From Streptomyces sp. CC0208 (GTDB taxonomy: Bacteria > Actinomycetota > Actinomycetes > Streptomycetales > Streptomycetaceae), in assembly GCF_003443735.1 (NCBI RefSeq), contig NZ_CP031969.1, positions 3,720,001 through 3,784,000 on the forward strand: a stretch of 64,000 nucleotides of DNA. The letters run 5' to 3'. Positions 40,536-48,837 of this stretch are shown piece after piece. The notes beneath the pieces were generated by a model that saw only the letters and a program-made list of their open reading frames with translations, made no database searches and was not told the DNA's origin. Within the stretch, counting starts at the first letter, position 1, and every line of letters starts with the position of its first letter. Position numbers and translations under genes: made by a program.

Positions 40536-41129
40536 ATGACAGACAGGGAACTCGAGTGGTCGCGCGGTGATCGCGCGAAGGCGGCGGCCAAGCTGATGGT
40601 GGGCTGGGTCGCGCTGCTGTGGCTGCTGGAGGTGGTGGACGTGGCGAGCGGCCACGCCCTGGACGGCCTCGGCATCACCCCCCGCACCCCCTCCGAGCTG
40701 GTCGATGTCGTCCCGGCCGCCTTCGTCCACTTCGGCTTCGCCCACGTGGCCGCGAACAGCGTCCCGCTGCTGGTCATGGGCTTCCTCGCGGCCCTCGGCG
40801 GCCTGCGCCGGTTCGCCGCCGTCTGCGCCCTGATCATCGTGGCCGACGGCCTGGGCGTGTGGCTCATAGCCCCGGCCCACACCAACACGGCGGGCGCGTC
40901 CGGCCTGATCTTCGGCCTCTTCGGCTACCTGGTGGTGACGGGCTTCGTGGAGCGCAGGCCGCTGGGCGTCCTGGTGGGTCTGTTGGTAGCGGCGATCTGG
41001 GGCACGTCGATCGTGGTGGGCCTGGCACCGACCCAGTCGGGGGTGAGCTGGCAGGCCCACCTGCTGGGCCTGCTGGCGGGAGTGGCAACGGCGTTCGCCT
41101 TCAAACGCCGGGGACCTGTGCCCACCTAG
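40536..41129 (+). CDS. rhomboid-family intramembrane serine protease
   Basis: This 197-residue polytopic membrane protein has the catalytic pair of rhomboids: Ser in NTAGASGLIFGLFGYL (GxSG) and His in SWQAHLLGLLAG, plus the oxyanion-side FVHFGFAHVAANSVPL. It cleaves membrane-spanning substrates within the bilayer. AAGGGGAGGG precedes the ATG. It is the only plus-strand gene inside the menaquinone block, and there is no evidence that it acts in that pathway. Confidence 0.92.
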   Translation: MTDRELEWSRGDRAKAAAKLMVGWVALLWLLEVVDVASGHALDGLGITPRTPSELVDVVPAAFVHFGFAHVAANSVPLLVMGFLAALGGLRRFAAVCALIIVADGLGVWLIAPAHTNTAGASGLIFGLFGYLVVTGFVERRPLGVLVGLLVAAIWGTSIVVGLAPTQSGVSWQAHLLGLLAGVATAFAFKRRGPVPT

Positions 41130-41200
41130 GGGCGCGGGGCTGTATCGATATGCGGCTCCGCCGCGTGGGCGCGACAAGCCCCCACCCGCCCGCAGCCCGC
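41130..41200. repeat. Streptomyces-type intergenic repeat (copy 2)
   Basis: AGGGGCGCGGGGCTGTATCG, then CGATATGCGGCTCCGCCGCG, then GGCGCGACAAGCCCCCACCC form a palindrome-containing element that shares GGGGCGCGGGG and GCGACAAGCCCCCAC with the copy at 37978. It sits between the convergent rhomboid and UbiA-type genes and may terminate both. Confidence 0.65.
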
Positions 41201-41221
41201 AGCGGGCCTGCGGACCCGGGC

Positions 41222-42145
41222 TCAGACCGTCAACCCCCGCACCAGCAGATCCAGCAGCGCGCAAATGAAGAGGCTGATGCCGATGAAGCCGTTCGTCGAG
41301 AAGAACGCCCGGTTCAGCCGGGACAGGTCATGCGGCCGCACGATCGAGTGCTCGTACACGAACGCGCCCGCGACGATCATCAGGCCCAGCCAGAAGAAGC
41401 CGCCCGCATCCGTCGCGACGGCGTACCAGATCAGCAGGGACGTCGTCAGGACGTGACAGACCCGCGCCCCCCAGATCGCCGCCGGGATGCCGAAGCGCGC
41501 CGGCACCGACATGACGCCGGTCTCCCGGTCCGTCTCCACGTCCTGGCAGGCGTAGATCAGGTCGAACCCGCCGATCCAGATGCCGACCGCGAGGCCGAGG
41601 ATGACCGCGTCCCAGGACCAGGACCCGGTGATCGCGAGCCAGCCGCCCACCGGACCCATCGCCTGGGCGAGACCCAGGATGGCCTGGGGGAAGTTCGTGA
41701 ACCGCTTCCCGTACGGATAGACCACCATCGGGATCACCGCAACGGGCGCCAGCGCCAGGCACAGCGGGTTCAGCAGCGCCGCAGAGCCGAGGAAGACCAC
41801 GACCGCGACCAGTGCCCCGGTCCAGGCGTGCTTGACCGACATCGCCCCGGTGACGAGCTCGCGCTGTGCCGTCCGGGGGTTCCGCGCGTCGATCTCCCGG
41901 TCGATGATCCGGTTGACCGCCATCGCGAAGGTGCGCAGTCCCACCATGCAGATCGTCACCAGGAGCAGCCGCCCCCAGTGGATGTTCTTGTCCCACTCGT
42001 ACATCGCGGTCAGCGCGGCGATGTACGCGAAGGGCAGCGCGAAGACCGAGTGCTCGATCATCACGAGGCGCAGGAAGGCCTTCACCTTCCCGGTCGGCTG
42101 CGGCGCCGGGCCCGGGCCCACGACCCCGTCGGCGGTGGTCATCAT
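41222..42145 (-). CDS. mqnP: UbiA-family menaquinone prenyltransferase
   Basis: This 307-residue integral membrane prenyltransferase attaches the isoprenoid chain to the naphthoate ring. Two Asp-rich motifs are intact: AVNRIIDREIDARNPRT (NxxxDxxxD) and DLIYACQDVETDRETG (second DxxxD-type). Multiple membrane helices match the family. The ATG overlaps the stop of the 156-residue unknown upstream (ATGATGA region), which itself overlaps the UbiD-type gene, so decarboxylase, unknown and prenyltransferase are translationally coupled. Confidence 0.94.
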   Translation of the reverse strand: MMTTADGVVGPGPAPQPTGKVKAFLRLVMIEHSVFALPFAYIAALTAMYEWDKNIHWGRLLLVTICMVGLRTFAMAVNRIIDREIDARNPRTAQRELVTGAMSVKHAWTGALVAVVVFLGSAALLNPLCLALAPVAVIPMVVYPYGKRFTNFPQAILGLAQAMGPVGGWLAITGSWSWDAVILGLAVGIWIGGFDLIYACQDVETDRETGVMSVPARFGIPAAIWGARVCHVLTTSLLIWYAVATDAGGFFWLGLMIVAGAFVYEHSIVRPHDLSRLNRAFFSTNGFIGISLFICALLDLLVRGLTV

Positions 42146-42612
42146 GCGAGGCTCCCGAGGAAGGCGTCGAGGTCGGTCAGGAGTGCGGCGGAGGGCAGCG
42201 GGCCCGTCTCCACGGTCACCGGTGTCCCGGCGTCGTCGGGCGGGGTCACGTGCGCGGTGAAGGCGTATCCGTCCGGGCCTGCCGGAGAGGCGTCCAGGCG
42301 CAGCGCCGCTCCGCCGTCGACCGTGAACGGACCGTCCGCCGCGGTGAGTTCCGCGCGCAGCCGCTCGGCGAAGTCGGCGGGTTCCGCGTCGCGCACCCCG
42401 GGCAGCTCGAAGCCGTCGCCGTCGCCGCCGTGCTCGAAGAGGACCGCCCAGGTGTCACCGGGTCCGGCGAGTTCCTCCGGGGTGACGCCCGCCTGTTCGG
42501 CGGCCTGGCGTACGCCCGGGTCGGCCGGGTCCAGCGCGGGCCGCACGAGCGCCACGTAGTCGGTGTCGGTGCCGATGAACAGGGCCGGGCCGCCCGCGGG
42601 GATGGGGCTCAC
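42142..42612 (-). CDS. uncharacterised protein in the menaquinone operon
   Basis: This 156-residue, strongly acidic, soluble protein starts with SPIPAGGPALFIGTDTDYVA and contains no recognisable catalytic motif. Its GTG start overlaps the UbiD-type stop (GTGA) and its stop overlaps the UbiA-type start, which places it firmly in the same expression unit. It may be an assembly or regulatory partner of the decarboxylase or prenyltransferase; that is inference from coupling only. Confidence 0.8.
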   Translation of the reverse strand: MSPIPAGGPALFIGTDTDYVALVRPALDPADPGVRQAAEQAGVTPEELAGPGDTWAVLFEHGGDGDGFELPGVRDAEPADFAERLRAELTAADGPFTVDGGAALRLDASPAGPDGYAFTAHVTPPDDAGTPVTVETGPLPSAALLTDLDAFLGSLA

Positions 42613-44066
42613 AGGCCGTACTCCTTCCACCGGCGGTCGACCTTCGCCGCCGTCTCCGGGTCGGACAGCACCATGTCGGGCCAGCCGCCGTCACGCGTGT
42701 AGCCCTCCTCGGGCCACTTCCTCGTCGCGTCGATGCCCGCCTTGCCGCCCCAGAACTGCTGGTAGGAGGCGTGGTCGAGGTGGTCGACCGGTCCCTCGAC
42801 GACCGAGAGGTCACGGGCGTAGTCCGTGTTGCCCAGCGCCCGCCAGGCGACCTCGTGCAGGTCGTGCACGTCGCAGTCCGCGTCGACGACCACGATCAGT
42901 TTGGTCAGGGACATCATGTGTGCCCCCCAGACCGCGTGCATCACCTTCTGCGCGTGCTTCGGGTACTTCTTGTCGATCGAGACGATCGCGCAGTTGTGGA
43001 AGCCGCCCGCCTCGGGCAGGTGGTAGTCCACGATGTCCGGCACGATGATCTTCAGCAGAGGGAGGAAGAAACGCTCCGTCGCGCGGCCCAGCGGTCCGTC
43101 CTCCGTCGGGGGGCGGCCCACGACGATCGACTGGAGCAGCGGCCGCTTCCGCATCGTCACACAGTCGATCTTCAGCGCCGGGAACGGCTCCTGCGGGGTG
43201 TAGAACCCGGTGTGGTCCCCGAAGGGCCCCTCCGGCAGCATCTCGCCCGGCTCCAGCCAGCCCTCGATGACCACCTCGGCCTGCGCCGGGACCTGGAGCG
43301 GGACCGTCTTGCAGTCCACCATCTCGATCCGCTTGCCCGCGATGAACCCGGCGAAGAGGTACTCGTCGATGTCGCCGGGGAGGGGGGCCGTGGAGGCGTA
43401 GGTGACGGCGGGCGGGCAGCCGAAGGCGATGGCCACCGGGAGGCGCTCACCGCGCCGGGCGGCGACCTGGTAGTGGTTGCGGCTGTCCTTGTGGATCTGC
43501 CAGTGCATGCCGATCGTGCGCTTGTCGTGGCGCTGGAGGCGGTACAGACCGAGGTTGCGGATCCCGGACTCCGGGTCCTTGGTGTGGGTGAGCCCCAGGT
43601 TGAAGAAGGACCCGCCGTCCTTGGGCCAGGTGAAGAGCGCGGGCAACTGGTCGAGGTCCACGTCGTCCCCGGTGAGGACGACCTCCTGGACCGGGGCGTC
43701 CCCGGACTTCACCTTCTTCGGCGGGACGTGCGTCATCGAGCCGAGCTTCCCGAAGGCCTCGCGCACCCCCACGAAGCCCTGCGGCAGTTCGGGACGCAGC
43801 AGGCCGCCGATCTTGTCGGAGATGTCCCCGTACGACTTCAGGCCCAGGGCCTTGAGCAGTCGCCGGTCGGTCCCGAAGACGTTCATCGCGAGCGGCATGG
43901 CCGACCCGCGGACGTTCTCGAAGAGCAGCGCGGGGCCGCCCGCCTTCTGCACCCGGTCGACGATCTCCCCGACCTCCAGATATGGGTCGACCTCGGCCTT
44001 GATCCGCTTGAGGTCTCCCTCGCGTTCCAGTGCCCTGAGCAGGGAGCGAAGATCGTCGTAAGCCAT
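42609..44066 (-). CDS. mqnL: UbiD-family decarboxylase of the menaquinone pathway
   Basis: This 485-residue enzyme uses prenylated FMN to decarboxylate the naphthoate intermediate. Family landmarks are ALLFENVRGSAMPLAMNVFG, NLGLYRLQRHDKRTIGMHWQ (cofactor/Mn site), EMVDCKTVPLQVPAQAEVVI, EGWLEPGEMLPEGPFGDHTG (with the E-x-P-x-G-x-x-x-G motif), and KKYPKHAQKVMHAVWG. It is the first gene of the coupled trio, preceded by an 87-bp gap to a divergent gene. The UbiX-type enzyme supplying its cofactor is encoded nearby. Confidence 0.95.
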   Translation of the reverse strand: MAYDDLRSLLRALEREGDLKRIKAEVDPYLEVGEIVDRVQKAGGPALLFENVRGSAMPLAMNVFGTDRRLLKALGLKSYGDISDKIGGLLRPELPQGFVGVREAFGKLGSMTHVPPKKVKSGDAPVQEVVLTGDDVDLDQLPALFTWPKDGGSFFNLGLTHTKDPESGIRNLGLYRLQRHDKRTIGMHWQIHKDSRNHYQVAARRGERLPVAIAFGCPPAVTYASTAPLPGDIDEYLFAGFIAGKRIEMVDCKTVPLQVPAQAEVVIEGWLEPGEMLPEGPFGDHTGFYTPQEPFPALKIDCVTMRKRPLLQSIVVGRPPTEDGPLGRATERFFLPLLKIIVPDIVDYHLPEAGGFHNCAIVSIDKKYPKHAQKVMHAVWGAHMMSLTKLIVVVDADCDVHDLHEVAWRALGNTDYARDLSVVEGPVDHLDHASYQQFWGGKAGIDATRKWPEEGYTRDGGWPDMVLSDPETAAKVDRRWKEYGL

Positions 44067-44153
44067 GGGGTCAAGTATCCCCGAGCCGCTACCCTGACCC
44101 CGTCAGGGGCCCGTCACAGGCTCCACACCACGTTCCCTGGGGGGCCACAAGAC

Positions 44154-44543
44154 ATGTTCCGGCTGCTGATGTACCTGATCCCGCTGGCGCTGACGATCTA
44201 CGCGTTCATCGACTGCCTCAACACCCCCGAGGACGAGGCGAAGCACCTTCCCAAGATCGCCTGGGTCTTCATCATCCTGCTGTTCTGGATCGTCGGCCCG
44301 GTCGCCTGGCTCGCCGCGGGCAAGCTGCGCACCCCGCCGGCGAACGGCCGCACCCCCTCCGAGTGGCACCGCAACCACCGCATGGAGTACGTCGCCCCCG
44401 ACGACAACCCGGAGTTCCTGAACTCCCTCAAGGCGGAGCACAAGAAGGACGAGGCGCTCCTCAAGGACTGGGAGGCCGACCTGCGCCGCCGCGAGGAGGA
44501 GCTCAAGCGCCGCGAGCAGGGCGAGGACCCCAAGGCAGGCTGA
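44154..44543 (+). CDS. PLD nuclease N-terminal domain-type membrane protein
   Basis: This 129-residue protein has two membrane helices (LLMYLIPLALTIYAFIDCLN, IAWVFIILLFWIVGPVAWLA) with the conserved short polar loop between them that defines the PLDc_N domain, then a charged coiled-coil tail (EALLKDWEADLRRREEELKR). The phospholipase D catalytic part is absent, as is usual for these short members. It is divergent from the UbiD-type gene. The function is unknown. Confidence 0.85.
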   Translation: MFRLLMYLIPLALTIYAFIDCLNTPEDEAKHLPKIAWVFIILLFWIVGPVAWLAAGKLRTPPANGRTPSEWHRNHRMEYVAPDDNPEFLNSLKAEHKKDEALLKDWEADLRRREEELKRREQGEDPKAG

Positions 44544-44624
44544 CAAGCTGTACGTCGTAGAGCCCCCCGAAGCGGACATCGCGCCCCTGGGCGGAGGCGA
44601 GCGGGGGCCGGACACTTACCTCGC

Positions 44625-46016
44625 ATGACGACAGCTCCCGCCGACTCCGCCGGCACCCTCGCTCCCGCATACGGTGACAAGGTCATCGCCGTCGAGGCGA
44701 CGGGCTCGGAACCCGTCCCCGACGCCGAACGCCACGGCGGCCCGCTCCAGTTGCTGTGGACCTGGGCCTCCCCCAACATCGAGTTCGCGACCGTCTTCAT
44801 CGGGGTGATCGCGGTCCTCTTCTTCGGCCTGAGCTTCTGGCAGGCCACGGCCGCCATCGTGCTCGGCACCGCCCTCGGGGCGATCACCCAGGGCGTCCTG
44901 TCCCTGGACGGGCCCCGGTTCGGGGTGCCGCAGATGGTGATCGGCCGCCTCTCCTTCGGCCACCGCGGCAACATCCTGCCCGCCGCGGCCAACGGCCTGG
45001 TGGCCGGCGTCGGCTGGTTCGCGGTGAACAGCGTCAGCGCGGCCTTCGCCCTCAACACCCTGACCGGGCTGCGCCCGCTGCCGTCGCTCCTCCTCGTGGT
45101 GGCCGCCGAGATCCTGATCGGCTTCATCGGCCACAACTTCGTCCACGCCTTCGAGAAGTACGCCTTCCCCGCCCTCGCGGTGATCTTCCTGCTGGCCGGG
45201 GTGTGGACCTTCAAGGACGCCGACCTCGGCGGAGGCGGCACGGGCGGCGGCATCGGCGGCTTCCTGCTCGCGTTCAGCGCGGCCTGGGGCTACGCGGCGG
45301 GCTGGAACCCGTACGCGTCCGACTACTCGCGCTATCTCCCCCGTACGGCGAACAAGGTCAGGACGGTCCTCTACCCGGCGCTCGGCCTGTTCCTGTCCAT
45401 CACTCTGGTCGCGGTGATCGGCGCGGCCTCGGCGACCATCGTGGCCCCGAAGGACGCGACCCCGACGGCGGCCTTCACCGGCCATCTTCCGGGCTGGCTC
45501 GGCGACCTGGTGCTGATCGCGATCATCCTGGGCGCGGTCTCCGCCAACGCCCTCAACGTGTACTCCGGCGCGATCTCGATCGCCTCCTTCGGCCTGAACC
45601 TCCCGGCCTGGCTGAGCCGGAGCGTGCTGGTCGTGGTGTCCGGAGTCGCCGGTACGGCGGCGGCGTGGGCCTCGCTCTCCGACGCGGGCGCGGCCTACGA
45701 GGCGTTCCTGCTGGTGATCGCGTACTGGGTGGCGCCCTGGCTGGGTGTGGTCCTGGTCGAGCGGTGGCTGCGGGCCCGGGTGCCGCAGGAGCAGTCGGCG
45801 GCCCAGCTGTCCGACCGCTCCTTCACCAACTGGCCGGGGCTCGCGGCCCTGTTGATCGGCGTGGCGGTCTCCGTGCCGCTGTTCTCCAACCAGGAGGACT
45901 ACGTCGGCTACGTACCGGAGCACTGGCCGTCGTTCGGGGACATCACCCCCGTGGTCGGCTTCGCGCTGAGCGCCCTGCTGTACGCGGCGCTGCGGAGGCG
46001 GTCGCCGGCCCGGTGA
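44625..46016 (+). CDS. NCS1-family cytosine/purine permease
   Basis: This 463-residue transporter with about 12 membrane helices imports cytosine or related nucleobases. NCS1 family signatures include WTWASPNIEFATVFIGVIAV, GPRFGVPQMVIGRLSFGHRG, GWGYAAGWNPYASDYSRYLP-like AAWGYAAGWNPYASDYSRY and LGAVSANALNVYSG. Downstream neighbours are a cytosine deaminase-like enzyme, a 2OG-Fe(II) oxygenase and a PucR regulator, so the group looks like a nucleobase salvage or catabolism unit. A hairpin terminator follows the stop. Confidence 0.93.
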   Translation: MTTAPADSAGTLAPAYGDKVIAVEATGSEPVPDAERHGGPLQLLWTWASPNIEFATVFIGVIAVLFFGLSFWQATAAIVLGTALGAITQGVLSLDGPRFGVPQMVIGRLSFGHRGNILPAAANGLVAGVGWFAVNSVSAAFALNTLTGLRPLPSLLLVVAAEILIGFIGHNFVHAFEKYAFPALAVIFLLAGVWTFKDADLGGGGTGGGIGGFLLAFSAAWGYAAGWNPYASDYSRYLPRTANKVRTVLYPALGLFLSITLVAVIGAASATIVAPKDATPTAAFTGHLPGWLGDLVLIAIILGAVSANALNVYSGAISIASFGLNLPAWLSRSVLVVVSGVAGTAAAWASLSDAGAAYEAFLLVIAYWVAPWLGVVLVERWLRARVPQEQSAAQLSDRSFTNWPGLAALLIGVAVSVPLFSNQEDYVGYVPEHWPSFGDITPVVGFALSALLYAALRRRSPAR

Positions 46017-46024
46017 CGGCCGCT

Positions 46025-46045
46025 CGGCCCGGCTTCGCCGGGCCG
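46025..46045. terminator. hairpin between convergent permease and oxygenase genes
   Basis: CGGCCCGGC-TTC-GCCGGGCCG is a 9-bp perfect stem with a 3-nt loop, located in the 48-bp gap between the converging genes. It probably stops both transcripts. Confidence 0.75.
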
Positions 46046-46064
46046 ATGCCCCGCAGCGCTCCCC

Positions 46065-47039
46065 TCACCCGACCGTGATCGAGTCCAGCTTCGCCCTCAG
46101 GTACACGTGGGAGTCGACGGGTTCGTACGCCACCCGCCCGACCGGGGCCGGGACGGACTCGACGGTCGTGCCCGGGGTGCACTCGCCGAAGTAGACCAGG
46201 GACATCAGCTCCTCGGCGGGCGCGTCCGCAGGTGGCGGCAGCACCCGGTGCCGTCCCGACCGCCAGCGGTCACCCGTCCAACGGGCCATCAGGTCGCCGA
46301 TGTTGATGGTGAAGGCGTCGGGGTCGAAGGGCGCGTCCTCCCAGCCGCCCTCGTCCGTGAACACCTGGAGGCCGCCCTTGCCGGCCTGCCGGTCGAGGAT
46401 CGTGACCGTGCCGAAGTCGGTGTGCGGGCCGATGCGGAACTGCCCGGGCTCCGGGTCCCCGGTCACCTCCGTGCCCGGATACCAGTTGATGTTGAAGCCG
46501 TAGGTCGGATGGTCCATGTGCCGGGAGAAGAAGTCGGGTGCGAGCCCGAGGGCCTCACCGAGCAGGGAGAGCAGCTGCTTCTCCAGCTCGCCCATCTTCT
46601 CCAGGTACTCCTCGCACAGGGTCCGGAGCTTCGGCACCTCGGCGGGCCAGACGTTCGGCGCGTACCACTCCGCGTTGACGACCGGGTCCTCGAAGGGCTC
46701 GTGGGTGGCGAAGGTCAGCGACTCCTTGAGGTCCGGCGGGGTCTGCGTGCCCTCCGAGTAACCGTTGGCCTCGGCGCCGGGACCAAGCCAGCCACGGCCG
46801 CCGACCTTCGCCTCGTACGCCTTCTTCGTCTCCGCGGGCATCCGGAAGAAGGCGCGCGCGGCCTCCCGGATCCCGGAGCGCAGGGCCGGGTCGACGCCGT
46901 GCCCGGTCACCAGGAAGAACCCGGCGGTCTGCAGGGCCCGGTCGAGGGTGCGGGCGGTGGCGGCGCGGGCGTCGGGGTCGCCGGAGAGCCAGGGCCCGAG
47001 GTCGACGGTCGGAATACGGGGCTGGGGGGTGTCATTCAC
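46065..47039 (-). CDS. 2-oxoglutarate/Fe(II) oxygenase (isopenicillin N synthase-like)
   Basis: This 324-residue non-haem iron oxygenase has the DIOX_N segment (IPTVDLGPWLSGD, FFLVTGHGVDPAL, ARAFFRMPAETKKAYE) and the catalytic core with HTDFGTVTILDRQ (HxD), the distal His in RWRSGRHRVLPP and the RxS-like 2OG site replaced by a C-terminal Ser-free LVYFGEC. It is preceded by the deaminase gene with an 8-nt overlap, so the two are coupled. Enzymes of this group hydroxylate pyrimidines, purines or other small molecules; thymine/uracil or xanthine-type substrates would fit the neighbours but this is inferred. Confidence 0.88.
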   Translation of the reverse strand: MNDTPQPRIPTVDLGPWLSGDPDARAATARTLDRALQTAGFFLVTGHGVDPALRSGIREAARAFFRMPAETKKAYEAKVGGRGWLGPGAEANGYSEGTQTPPDLKESLTFATHEPFEDPVVNAEWYAPNVWPAEVPKLRTLCEEYLEKMGELEKQLLSLLGEALGLAPDFFSRHMDHPTYGFNINWYPGTEVTGDPEPGQFRIGPHTDFGTVTILDRQAGKGGLQVFTDEGGWEDAPFDPDAFTINIGDLMARWTGDRWRSGRHRVLPPPADAPAEELMSLVYFGECTPGTTVESVPAPVGRVAYEPVDSHVYLRAKLDSITVG

Positions 47040-47481
47040 CGATGTCCTCGTTCCACAGTTCCGGGTTCTTCCCGATGAAGTCGGTCATCATCCGCACGCA
47101 TTCGGGGTCGTCGACGAGCACGATCTCCACACCGTGCTCGGCGAGCCAGTCGTGGCCGCCGTGGAAGGTGGTGGCCTCCCCGACGACGACCCGCCCGATC
47201 CCGAACTGCCGGACCAGACCGGAGCAGTACCAGCAGGGCGAGAGGGTGGTCACCATCGTCGTACCGCGGTACGACCGCTGCCGTCCCGCGGCCCGGAAGG
47301 CGGCCGTCTCCGCGTGCAGGGAGGGGTCGCCGTCCTGGACGCGCCGGTTGTGGCCGCGGCCGAGGAGGGTGCCGTCGGCGCCGTAGAGCGCGGCCCCGAT
47401 GGGGATGCCGCCCTCGGCGAGCCCGGCGCGGGCCTCCTCGACGGCGGTGGCGAGCCACCGGTGTGCCTGTGCCTGATCCAT
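47032..47481 (-). CDS. cytosine deaminase, FCY1-like
   Basis: This 149-residue zinc deaminase resembles yeast-type cytosine deaminase. The zinc ligands are in SLHAETAAFRAAG (HAE) and TLSPCWYCSGLV (PCxxC), and the C-terminus ends NPELWNEDIGE, very like the FCY1 tail. It converts cytosine to uracil in the cytosol. The start overlaps nothing, but the stop overlaps the oxygenase start by 8 nt. It is divergent from pucR and convergent with the permease across the oxygenase, a compact salvage arrangement. Confidence 0.92.
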   Translation of the reverse strand: MDQAQAHRWLATAVEEARAGLAEGGIPIGAALYGADGTLLGRGHNRRVQDGDPSLHAETAAFRAAGRQRSYRGTTMVTTLSPCWYCSGLVRQFGIGRVVVGEATTFHGGHDWLAEHGVEIVLVDDPECVRMMTDFIGKNPELWNEDIGE

Positions 47482-47574
47482 GCCTCTCACTCTCCTGTGG
47501 CCGAAACACGAGGGCAACGTGCGGAAAGTACTCTCCGGGCAGCCCACAGCCGGACGAACTGTCGGGAGGCGCAC

Positions 47575-48837
47575 ATGCCCGCACTCACCCTTCGCGAGAT
47601 CCTGGCCCTCGATCCCGTCCGCGCCGCCGGGCCCGAGCTGCTGGCCGGAGACACCGCGCTGGACGGCCCGGTGCGCTGGGTCCATTCGAGCGAGGTGTAC
47701 GAGGGCGCGAACTTCCTGGACGGCGGCGAGCTGCTGCTCACCAACGGTTTCGGGCTGACGGACGCCGACGAGGAGGTCCGCCGCCGGTACGTGCGCGAGC
47801 TGGCCGCCCGGGGCGCCGCCGGGCTCGCGGTGGAGGTCGGCCGCGCCCTGCCCGCCATGCCGCCCGAGGTCACCGACGAGGCCCGCCGCCTGGGTCTGCC
47901 CCTGCTGGCCCTGCGCCGGGTCGTGCCCTTCGTGCGGATCACGGAGGCCGCCAACCGGGCGATCGTCGCGCGCGGGCTGTCCGGCCGTTCGGTGGTACGG
48001 CCGTGGGGCGACGACCATACGGCGGCCCTGCTCGCCGACCTCGCCGACCGGGCGGCGCTGAACCAGCCGGAGGTGGAGGCGCGGGCGGCGCTCGCCGGGT
48101 TCCATCCGGGCCCGGGAGCCCGGCTGATCGGGGTGTCGCTGCACGGCACCCGGGAGGTCAGCACCGTCGACCGGGCGGTACGGCTGCTGGGCGGGGCCGG
48201 GGTGCTGCGGGCCGCGTTCCCTGGGGACGTCCTGGCGCTGCTGTCCCTGCCGGGCACGCTCCCCGGTGACCCCGTGAAAGCGGTGCAGGAGGCCTTCCGC
48301 ACGGCGGCCGCGCCCGGGCTCACCGTGGCGGTGGGCCACGCCGTCTCCGCCTCCGACGGCGGCTGGCTGCGCTGGAGCGACACGCTGCGGGCGGCCCGTA
48401 CGACCCTGGAACTGGCGTTGACCGTCCCGCCGGCCGAACCGGCCGCCCCCGAGGGCCCGTCGGTGACCTCGTCCCGGGCCCTGGCGCTGGAGCGGGAACT
48501 GACCCGGGGCGGCGTGGACGCCAACCGGGACCGCCTGGCGGCGCTGGTCCAGCACGCCCTGGGGCCGCTGCTGGCCTGGGAAGCGGCCCACCCGAGCGAC
48601 CTGGTGCGAACCCTGGAGGTCCACCTCCGCAACGGCTGCTCACCGACCCGCACGGCGGCCCTCCTCCACATAGGCCGCCAGTCCCTGTACCAGCGCCTGG
48701 AGCGCATCGAGTCGTTGCTTGGCCTGGAGATCGACGACCCGGACCTGCTGGGCGAGTTGCTGACGGCGACCTGCGCACAACGGGTGGTACGCACGACGAA
48801 AGCCGTCGCACGGGGCGGGCTGCGGACGGTGGCCTAG
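47575..48837 (+). CDS. PucR-family transcriptional regulator
   Basis: This 420-residue regulator has an N-terminal PucR sensory domain (TLREILALDPVRAAGPELLA, VRWVHSSEVYEGANFLDGGE) and a C-terminal PucR helix-turn-helix (VRTLEVHLRNGCSPTRTAAL, LHIGRQSLYQRLERIESLLG). PucR proteins control purine and nucleobase catabolism. It is divergent from the cytosine deaminase/oxygenase pair, with a 93-bp spacer where its operator would be expected. GGGAGG precedes the ATG. Its stop overlaps the convergent transglutaminase-like gene by 4 bp. Confidence 0.93.
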   Translation: MPALTLREILALDPVRAAGPELLAGDTALDGPVRWVHSSEVYEGANFLDGGELLLTNGFGLTDADEEVRRRYVRELAARGAAGLAVEVGRALPAMPPEVTDEARRLGLPLLALRRVVPFVRITEAANRAIVARGLSGRSVVRPWGDDHTAALLADLADRAALNQPEVEARAALAGFHPGPGARLIGVSLHGTREVSTVDRAVRLLGGAGVLRAAFPGDVLALLSLPGTLPGDPVKAVQEAFRTAAAPGLTVAVGHAVSASDGGWLRWSDTLRAARTTLELALTVPPAEPAAPEGPSVTSSRALALERELTRGGVDANRDRLAALVQHALGPLLAWEAAHPSDLVRTLEVHLRNGCSPTRTAALLHIGRQSLYQRLERIESLLGLEIDDPDLLGELLTATCAQRVVRTTKAVARGGLRTVA

